Under the pieces are notes generated by a model that was given only the letters and a program-made list of their open reading frames with translations, had not been told where the DNA came from and ran no database searches. A stretch of 64,000 nt of DNA from contig NW_004454216.1 of NCBI RefSeq assembly GCF_000283155.1, positions 2,264,434 through 2,328,433 of the forward strand, in the 5' to 3' direction. How positions within the stretch are numbered: the first letter of the stretch is position 1; each line of letters opens with the position of its first letter. Source of the stretch: Ceratotherium simum simum. Taxonomy: Eukaryota > Chordata > Mammalia > Perissodactyla > Rhinocerotidae. Positions 55,621-64,000 of the stretch are shown here, piece after piece. The position numbers were made by a program, and so were the translations under genes.

Positions 55621-56177
55621 TTGTTTCTTTCAACTGAGAGGATCAATGAAGTCAGCTGGCCAAGATGATTTCAGGTTTTGTTTTTTTTTCAATTAAGTTT
55701 CAATTTATGGAAGTAGACATGTAAAAACCTAGTTTTCCCTTAAGCTTTTAAGTTCAACTTACAAATCTCTTGTTCTATTTATGACCCTCGTATTAAACAA
55801 TAGTTTTCAGAGGGATTTTACAAACTTAATTAATTTTCCTTAATCATTTTAAAGTGGATTTATAAATTTAACATATTCTATTTCATTTTTTCCCTAAGTA
55901 CTTCAACATATATTCTGATGATCTATTGCTGTGTAACATTCATCTCTAAAACAGTGACTTCAAATAGTCACAACAATTGCTCGTGAATGTGGGGCTTGCC
56001 TGGGCTCAGCTAGGCTGTCCTCAGTGTTTCTCATGCTGCTGTGTTCGGATAGTGGCTAGGGCTGGAATCATCTCAGAGGCTTCCTCTCTTGTGTTTGGGG
56101 CCTAGTCTGGGAAGGCTCAAACAGCTGAGGGCTGGAACAGCTGGGCATCCTTAAGCATCTCTCTCTCTCTCACAGTA
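55620..56177. other. Intergenic, decayed repeat
   Basis: The stretch from about 55920 ('tgatctattgctgtgtaaca' to 'gctggaacagctgggcatcc') is a recurring mammalian repeat that I cannot name. A CT tract is at 56159-56172. Confidence 0.45.
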
Positions 56178-58735
56178 GTTTGTTCATTTTTGTGACTGTA
56201 TAGTACTCTGTTGTAAGAAGATACCAGAATTTATTTATCCCTTCTACTGATGGGTGTTTGGGTAGTTTCTAGCTTGGGGCAACTATGAATAGTGCTGGTA
56301 TGAATAGTGCAACTATGAATAGTGCAGTCTTGAACATATGTTTTGGTATACACACACACACACGTATATACATTTCTTGGGTATATACCTAGGCCTGGAA
56401 TTACTCAGGCATCGGGTATGTATATGTTCAAGTATAGTAAATACAGCTTAACAGTTTCCCTAAGTGACTGTACCAATTAAAATTCCCACTAGCAGTGTAT
56501 GAGACTTCTAGCTGCTTCTAATCCTCCCCAATGGTTGGTATTGTCTTTTTTTTTTTTTTCATTTTAGAAATTTGGGCGTATGTAGCAGCATATCATTGTG
56601 GTTTTAATTTTCATTTCCGTGATGAATAATAAGGTTGAGTACTTTTTTTTCATGTTTTTATTAGCCATATAGATACCCTCTATTGTGAAGTGTCTATTCA
56701 AGTTCTTGTCCGCTTCTCTATTTGTTTGTATGCTTTTGCTTATTGACTTAAAGGAATTCTTTAAATATGCAAGTTAAAAGTCCTTTGTTGCTTATATATA
56801 TTCAAGTATATTCTCCCACTTTGTGACTCTTCTTCTTTTCTCCAAATGATGTCTTTTGATGAACATAAGTTCTTAATTTCAATGTAGTAATTTATCAATC
56901 TTTTCCTCTATCATTAGTGCTTTCTGTGCCATGTTTAAGAAATCTTTTCCTCCCCTGAAGATATTCTTCTGTTCTCTTCTAGAGGTTTTGTTGTTTTACA
57001 TTTCAGTCAGATCTACGATCAACCTGGATTTGATTTTTGTGTGTAGTATGAAGTATGGATCAAATTTATTTTCCAGTGGATATCCAATAGACTGAGCACT
57101 ACTTATTGAGATGATTATCCTATCCCCGCTAGTGTTCAGTGTCCCCTTTGTCATAAACCAAATGTCCATATATCTGTAGGTCTGTTTTGGGATCTTCTAT
57201 TCTGTTCCATTAGGCTATTTTTCTATCAATTGACAATACCACTTGGTTATAATTATTGTAGCTTTATAATAAGTTTTGATATCTGGTGGTCACCAACTTT
57301 GTTCTTTTTCAAGTCTTTGTTATTCTTGGCTCTTCCCTTTGTATTTCCATATAAATTTTAGAGTCAGCTTGTTAATCTCCACAAAAATATAACCTCTGCT
57401 TAGATTTTTATTAGAATTACACTGATACTGTGATCAGGTTTTTAAATAATTGATACCTTTATAATATTGATTTTTCAATCCATGAACGTAGTATAGCTCT
57501 TCATTTATTTTGGTCTTCTTTATTTTCTCTCAATAGTATTTTGTCGTTTTCCATGTAGATATCCTTGCACAGCTTTTGTTAGATTTATTTCTATGTATTT
57601 GATGAATTTGATGCTATTGTAAATGCTATCACTCAATATTTTTTTACTTTCTAATTTTTTATTGCTGGTATATAAAAATATAATTGATTTTTGTATCTTC
57701 AACTTCCATCCAGTGATCTTGATAAATTCACTTATCAATTTTAATCGTTAATCCATAGAGTCTTCAAGATTTTCCATAGATTCAATGATGTCATCTGTAA
57801 ATACAATAGTGTTATTTCTTCCTTCCTGAACAGCACCTTCCTCCTCCTCCTCTTTCTCCTCTCTCTCCTTCTTTTTCTTTTGGTGCCTTGTTGCACTGGG
57901 CAGGACATCCAGGTACAGGGATGAATAAAAGGGATGATGAAGACATCCTTCTCTCATACTTGACCGTAAAGAAAATGTTTTCAATATTTCACCATTAAGT
58001 ATGATGTGTACTATTAGGTTTTCATAACATCTGTATCAGATTAAAGAAGTTCTATTCCTAATTTGCTAAGAGGATTTTTAAAAATCATAAATGAGCATTG
58101 AATGTTATCAAATGATTTTTCTGCATTTATTGAGATTATTTTTCTCCTTTATTCTGTTAATGAATATGTGAATGTTAAAACAACCTTGCATCCCTGGAAC
58201 AAATCCAATTTTATTATGATTTATTTTCCTCTTCATATATTTCTTTCTTTCTTTCTTTTTTTTTTTGGTGAGGAAGATTAGCCCCGAGCTAACATCTCTC
58301 GCCAATCCTCTTTTTGCTGAGGAAGATTAGCCCTGAGCTAACATCTGTTGCCAATCCTCCTGTCTTTGTTGAGGAAGATTGGCCCTGGGCTAACATCCGT
58401 GCCCATCTTCCTCTACTTTATATGTGGGACGCCTGTCACAGCATGGCTTGATAAACGGTGTGTGGGTCCGAGCCTGGAATCCGAACCTGTGAAACCCCAG
58501 GCCGCCGAAGCAGAGCGCACAAACCCAACCACTATGCCATTGGGCCAGCCCCCCTCTTTATATATTTCTGAACCTGGTTTGCAAATCCTTTGTTTAGGAT
58601 TTTTGCATTTATATATCTTGTAATATCATTGTCAGGTTTTGATATTAAGGTTATACTGACTTTGTAAAAGGAGTTGGGAAGTATTTTCTCTCTCTCTCTC
58701 TTTTTTTCCTATTCTTTGGAAGAGATCTTTAAACC
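56178..58735 (-). mobile_element. Old L1, antisense, with nested ERE
   Basis: 3' UTR and ORF2 C-terminal region in reverse: 'gggtatatacctaggcctgg' near 56390 and an ORF2 remnant at 57520-57738 (FIKYIEINLTKAVQGYLHGK). L1 continues on both sides of the ERE at 58257. A local 16-base duplication (GCAACTATGAATAGTGC) is at 56279-56327. Confidence 0.8.
58257..58553 (-). mobile_element. ERE SINE, antisense, with three tail units
   Basis: Three successive copies of the 'gaggaagattagccctgagc' unit before the tRNA-like head ending TGGGCCAGCCCCC. CTCTT(C/T)ATATATTTCT flanks both sides (58231 and 58553). Confidence 0.92.
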
Positions 58736-58744
58736 AAAACAGTT

Positions 58745-59900
58745 TTATAACTCTTGATTCCTACCCCACTCACCTTAGCTTCTACTCTCTCTGCCTTCTT
58801 CTTCACTCCACTGCCCCTGCCCAAAAACCCTGGAGTCTTTCCATCAGTCTTGTTAGTTTTATATTCAAAATATGTCCTGAATTCAACTTATCCCCTCCAC
58901 TGCCACCAATATTTCACACCTAGATTAACTTCAATAGACTATAACTGGCCTCCTGATTTCTCCTGTCCCTCCTCCTTACAATCTATTCTACACACAGCAA
59001 AGTGATCGTTTAAACATGTATATGATCTCATCACTCTCTTGCTCAAAATTTCAAATGACTTCCTATCACACTTAGAATAAAATCCAAACTTCTTACCATG
59101 TGATATTAGTCAGAATCAGCTTATTACGTCTTGATAGCACAAAGGTTTATTTCTCTCCGTACTTAAAGTCTACTGAGAGTCTGCACGACTCATCAGGGCA
59201 ACTGTCTTCATGTTGCAATTCAGTGATTCAACGCACCTTGACCTTCTGGCTCTGTCGCTTGAAGGAAGAAACAGCTTGACATTCCTGTGCTAGCTCTTTG
59301 ATGCTTTGGCCCAGAAATGATACAAATCACTTGTGCCCCTAGTCCACTGACTAGAGCTCGTCACCTGGAACTGCTTAATAATCAACTTTGTGCTTTGTTG
59401 ATTAAAGGGACTGGGAATGTGGGGAAGCAAAAGGAATGTTTGATGAGTCCTACTCTTCCAGCCACTTAGGACCCATGAGGCCCTACCTGCCTGTCTCTCC
59501 AACCATATTTCATTCTGCTCCCATTCGCCCTCGTCAAGTTTCCGCCACACTGGTCTTTTTGGTATTTGTCAAGCATACTTCATTTCTGTCTCGATTAGGG
59601 CCTTTGCAGTTGTTTTTCCTCTCTGGAATGTTTTTCGCTCAGGCCTTCTGGCTGGCTTCTTCTGGTCATTCAGTTCTCAGCTCAAATGTCACCATCCCAG
59701 CAAATATACCCACACCTCACCACTCTCTGTCCTCATGCCCTGCTTGGACTTTCTTCAGAGTCCTATTTTCTCTTTCCTCTCCTTTTAGGATTCCAATTAT
59801 GTGCTTGGCAGAACTTTTCAGTGTGTCCCATATACCACCTATGTTTTTTCTCAGTTTTTTCTGAAGTTACACAGTGTATTTATTTTCTTTCTTGTTTGAT
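58745..59900 (+). mobile_element. L2 LINE, split by an unassigned insertion
   Basis: Left part about 58745-59105 ('aaaaccctggagtctttcca', 'gaataaaatccaaacttctt') and right part about 59480-59900 ('gggcctttgcagttgttttt', 'tcagctcaaatgtcaccatc'). The 59107-59480 stretch between them looks like another old repeat. Confidence 0.65.
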
Positions 59901-60714
59901 TTTTGTCTCTTCCATGTACATTTCATAATAGAAGTCCCCTGTCAGTCTTGAGAAATTCAATAGCTCTCTTGTCAACCCTAGAGGGCTGTTGTGGAGAATA
60001 AATAAAGCAACAAACAAACAAGAAAAAAGCTCACTGTACATTGTAAATTGAGATGAAATGTTAGGTGGGGTGTGGTGTCACCCCTCAAGCTGGAGGGCAG
60101 CCCAGGCAGGGCTGTTGTGATACACATGTGGCACGTAGCAAAGCTTCCTCAGGATGAGGACCTCTTTTAAATTTTGAAAAATTAATTCATATATTAGACT
60201 TATGGGTACATTTTTAACAGGTGTATTCAGAATCGTATGTATTTTTTTAACTTTTTTTTTTATTTTATTGAGGTGGGGACCACTTTAGTGTGAGTGTGTG
60301 TGTGTTAGTTTTTAAAAGGATCAGAACTTACGTGGTAGAAGTTGTGCTTTTATTATCTAATGGTATATCTAATGGCAAAAGACATTTGGATTCCAATAAG
60401 ATTTCTAGATAAATTTGTGGATTTTTAAAATTAACCACAATAGTATCTTTATATATTTGAAATATAGCATTACACCTATGTACAAAGCACTGTATTTACT
60501 CAGTCTACAGGAAATTCTTGACATGATATGGATTTGTGAGCCTCTCACAGTCACCCCACACTAGAGGTCCACACATGTGAAAAGAAAATCTTTGGGTTAT
60601 AGCTTCATATTTTCAGCAATAAAGCCTGGCATATAGTCAGATTTGCTCTGTGGAGAGGACAGTAAACATTCTTTTCTCTCATGAACGCTTATTGAATATC
60701 CACTGCTGTCAAAC
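59901..60714. other. Intergenic, nothing recognised
   Basis: AT-rich; a GT tract at about 60290-60305. No gene. Confidence 0.45.
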
Positions 60715-61530
60715 ACAATGCTGGATACCACATGCTTCACTAGGTGAATCATTCATGCTTTCTGCCCTGAAGGAGCTCGAGATCTAGAAAAGGAGATACA
60801 CGAGCTATAGGCCCCCCCACCCCCGCCAACGCCTTATTAAGTCAAGCTCCCTGGGCCTGACTCCTTTGAGGATTAATCTTTTCCCAGAAAATTCTTCAGA
60901 CTCTTGTGTAAATAGGCTTCTTGTGGCCCATAAATAGTTTAAGGTGAAGCTGGATCCCTGACGTACATACAGATAAACACAGGCCGTTGTGGAAAGCATT
61001 ACATGAGTGGTTGGAACCACTACGTGACCTACAGAAATTCAGCAGAAGATGTCACTTCCTGTTTCTGGGATCAGGAAGGGTTCATGGAGAAGGTGACGTG
61101 CAGCTCTGCCAGAGCTAGGCAAGACAGAAGCGATCCAGGTGAAAGAAAAACCGTAAGTCAAAGTCCCAGGGCTGGAAGGTACAAGGAAGGCATGCCTGGA
61201 GAAGACGAGAACCAATGGCTCTTCATGACCAGCTGTGGAATCTGAGCTCTAATCAAACGGCAGTGGGAAGTGAGTGGGAAAATGGTGCCCTCAAAGCAGT
61301 GCTGAGGGAGATTGTGTTCAGCCCACACCACAGAGTCTGGCAGAGTGTGGCTGTTTCACAAATATCTGTGATCTGAGTGACTTGAGTAGAAAGCACGAAG
61401 CTAGAACAGTTGAGGCCAATGAAATGGTCAGTGGGGTTGTGAGATACCAAGGGCCAGAACACATCATGGCGACGGTAACAAGAGGTAGACACCTGTGAGA
61501 CACCCCAGGGAGAAGAATTACCTGGGGAAG
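60715..61530 (-). mobile_element. L2-like region, antisense
   Basis: 'gccctgaaggagctcgagat' and 'gaagggttcatggagaaggt' are reversed L2 landmarks; strongly diverged and possibly in more than one piece. Confidence 0.5.
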
Positions 61531-61844
61531 GTGGGGGTGAGAAATTGAGTCCATCTTAGAGGTTCTGCGCCTCTTTCCTTTTATATTCTTGCCACCCTGG
61601 TTTCCTGTAGACTTCCCCACAAATCTCAATGACTGGAGGAGTGTTCTCAGCAGTTTCACTTCTAATTGTCATTGAATTCTTACACCTACATGTGTTTCCC
61701 ACGCAGAAATTTCCCTGGAGATCATGGGATTTTATCTCACTTTTGGTTCACTTCTCTGACGTGACCTTTCCCGAGGGTCCTGCACAGCACATGACTGCCA
61801 GCTATCAGCTGCCAACTGACAGAGGTTCCACAGCCTGGAATTGC

Positions 61845-62145
61845 TCTCTACCCCTTGGCCCTCCACCCTGAATCCTATTCATCCCTCAAGGCTGATACAA
61901 ATGTCCCCTCCCTTCCCATACTCTCCCTGCCATCTACCCCACCCCTGTCAGAATTAACCTGCCCTCTTCAGGGCTCTCCGAGTCCTCTGGGACCACCTCC
62001 CTCAGCTTTCCTTTCCCTCTCTAGACTGCCTCTCTAGGCACTTGAGGGCTGGGCAGATTCTTACTTATTGCTGTGGTCCCAGCACCTCCCATGGTGCCAC
62101 ATGCCTGGCGATTAGTTGGTAATTGTTAAATCTTTGTTAAACTTA
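61845..62145 (+). mobile_element. L2 LINE 3' end
   Basis: 'ctcaaggctgatacaaatgt' at left and 'ggtgccacatgcctggcgat' at right in L2 order. Confidence 0.6.
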
Positions 62146-62930
62146 GCTGCTAACCATTTCAACATGGGTCAGGTTAACATTTGGGATTTTAGAGACTTCT
62201 AGTTCTGCTTTCCAGTTTTCTGTTGCTTCTTCCCCCTCTTCAAGCCAGAACACGTTCTCTTTGACTCTCCGTGAGGAAGGAGATCCTTTCTGTCTGGTTT
62301 CTACAGGCCCTTCCGAGGAGCTCAGGCCTGATGCCCCCCATCTCCTGTCCATGGACAGCTTGGCCTTCTCGCCTGCTCCTCCCTGAAGTGTCTGAGAGGA
62401 AAACATTGGCTACTCCTTCTCCTTTCTCCAATTTCTTCCCTGAATTCTGTTTCTTGTAACCTGAGTCCTCATTATTCACCACTTGTCTTCTATTTCTCTT
62501 CTTTTCCCCCTTTCATAGCTCTTAAATTATTTTAACATCTGTCATTTCTTCATCACAAACATAAACATATTTTTTTAAACCCTCACATCTACCCTGTGTT
62601 ACTTTATCTAACCTAGTAAACCCCACTTTAATGCAACTAAATATATATGTGTTTGAGAAGGCCTTCATTTTTTGTGTGTGTGGGCATGTGAGTCCAGCTC
62701 CTGGCCTGGTATCCTCAGGCCCAGCTAGAGAAGCACCTCTGCTGGGGGTCCAGACATCAGGACTGCCACTAGGGTGGCTGAGCCCTGGAGCCCTAGGATG
62801 CCGTGAACAGTCATGGAAATCCTCCCCTTTCCCTCAGTGGTCAGAGTTCTTTATCCCCACCATTGCTTCCACTATGTCTGATACATACTTCTGTGTTTGC
62901 AGTGATCCCACTGTAATTATTTGTTTAGAG
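62146..62930. other. Intergenic, no gene recognised
   Basis: Pyrimidine-rich with short open frames; none resembles PLA1A, the expected next gene. Confidence 0.45.
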
Positions 62931-62934
62931 CAGT

Positions 62935-63200
62935 GGTTCTCAACCCTGGCTGCATATTAAAATAAACTGGGAAGTTTTTAAAAAATACCAATGCCATAGA
63001 CAAGACAGCAATGAGAGTTGATAATTGTTGAAGCTAGGTGATAGGTACATGGAAATTCATTATTCTATCTTTCTAATTTTGTATATATTTGAAATGTTCC
63101 ATAATAAAAAAGTGAAAAAGTATATATAAAACTAGGCCCATAGCAAACCAGTTAAAACTGAATTTCTGAGGGCCCCGGGCTTAAAAGCTTCCCAGGGATT
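62935..63200. mobile_element. hAT-type element split by an L1 3' end
   Basis: The left part starts 'cagtggttctcaaccctggc'; the right part from about 63126 has 'cttcccagggattctgagga'. Between them (about 62990-63125) is a plus-strand L1 3' tail ('gttgataattgttgaagcta' to 'ttccataataaaaaagtg'). Confidence 0.6.
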
Positions 63201-63619
63201 CTGAGGATTTGAGACGGGGCCATGGGGACATGAAGAGGAATGAGTCTTTACTGTATAGTAGCTACCTCTGGCCTGTGAGCTTTTGATGAAATGTCAGACG
63301 ACTGCCTCTAGAGTATTTATTCCTAGCTTGGAAAATTGATCAAACATTCCTAGAATGGCAACTAAAGATAACTCATTTATCCCACTGTCTATGCTGAAGT
63401 ATTTTAAAGTGAATTATAGACCACCAACACTGGCACATGATGGCTCTTTTTATTATTATCCTAGTAATGTGTAAGCTTCTGAAGAGAATAGTCCTTCTTG
63501 CCTTATTTGTATTTGCATTCTCAGTACCTAGCACATGGCCAGACAACTTGCCATTAGCAGCAAATGTTTTTTAAATTGTTTTTACAAAAAGGAGATGGGG
63601 ATGACGTAAGTCGACATTG

Positions 63620-63795
63620 GGTTAGGATGCTCTATCAACATAGTGTAAGGTTAAGAATACAAAGATCTGGAGCTAGAACCACAGGGTTCGAATTTCAACT
63701 CTGCCACATAGCTTTGTGTCATTCGTTATCTAGTGACTTAAGTGCTCTACACCTCAGCTTGCTCATATGTAAAATGGCAATAAAAAAAGATCCTA
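63620..63795 (+). mobile_element. MIR SINE
   Basis: 'atctggagctagaaccacag' and 'atatgtaaaatggcaataaa' are MIR landmarks; ends at an ERE. Confidence 0.75.
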
Positions 63796-63797
63796 TT

Positions 63798-64000
63798 GGG
63801 CCGGCCCCGTGGCTTAGCAGTTAGGTGCACGCGCTCTGCTGCTGGCGGCCCGGGTTCGGATCCGGGTGCGCGCCAACGCGCCGCTTCTCTGGCCATGCTG
63901 AGACCACGTCCCACATGCAGCAACTAGAAGGATGTGCAGCTATGACATACAACTATCTACTGGGGCTTTGGGGAGAAAAAATAAATAAAAAAAATCTTTA
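63798..64000 (+). mobile_element. ERE SINE (reaches the window edge)
   Basis: Head GGGCCGGCCCCGTGGCTTAG, B-box-like GGTTCGGATCC, 'actatctactgggg' tail and A-rich end. Close to the consensus as seen in the other copies, so among the younger ones here. Confidence 0.92.

Noticed and set aside
55620..64000. Search for PLA1A, the next gene in the mammalian block
   Set aside because: No match to its C-terminal exons was seen on the minus strand; the gene presumably lies beyond 64000.

Overview
This window is vertebrate nuclear DNA, almost certainly from an odd-toed ungulate (horse, rhinoceros or tapir group). It holds about a dozen copies of the tRNA-headed SINE known as ERE (equine repetitive element), on a background of old mammalian repeats (L1, L2, MIR, hAT-Charlie, MaLR, Tigger). 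The repeats cannot separate horse from rhino or tapir. There are no bacterial, phage or CRISPR features, and most open frames are chance frames or L1 debris.

Three genes can be read by splicing exons by eye. CFAP91 (cilia and flagella associated protein 91, also MAATS1) lies on the minus strand; its first five coding exons fall at 16964 down to 8734 and the gene runs off the left edge. COX17 (copper chaperone for cytochrome c oxidase) lies on the plus strand, with coding exons at 24873-24979 and 26890-26974 and a likely 3' UTR exon from 31560. POPDC2 (Popeye domain cAMP-binding membrane protein) lies on the plus strand, with coding exons at 40373-40863, 44753-44861, 49597-50005 (or to 50103) and 55109-55194. 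The order CFAP91 (reverse), COX17, POPDC2 matches the mammalian block at human 3q13.33. PLA1A, expected next, was not found before 64000.

Layout: 1-8.7 kb is a CFAP91 intron largely filled by an antisense L1 carrying a Tigger element and an ERE; 8.7-17 kb holds CFAP91 exons; 17-17.5 kb is its GC-rich promoter side; 17.5-24.6 kb is repeat-rich intergenic DNA; 24.6-31.7 kb is COX17; 31.7-40.3 kb is intergenic with four EREs counting from 33 kb; 40.3-55.6 kb is POPDC2; 55.6-64 kb is intergenic with an antisense L1, L2s and EREs.

The genes do not form a pathway: an axonemal protein, a mitochondrial copper carrier and a heart/muscle membrane protein share a neighbourhood. Their promoter regions carry fitting motifs: an RFX-type X-box at CFAP91, an NRF-1 palindrome and an E2F-type site at COX17, and M-CAT motifs at POPDC2. 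I found no previously undescribed system. The best second-look items are two EREs that share one target site, an ERE sitting on an L1 deletion junction, the two alternative POPDC2 C-termini, and a MIR that may supply the POPDC2 poly(A) signal.
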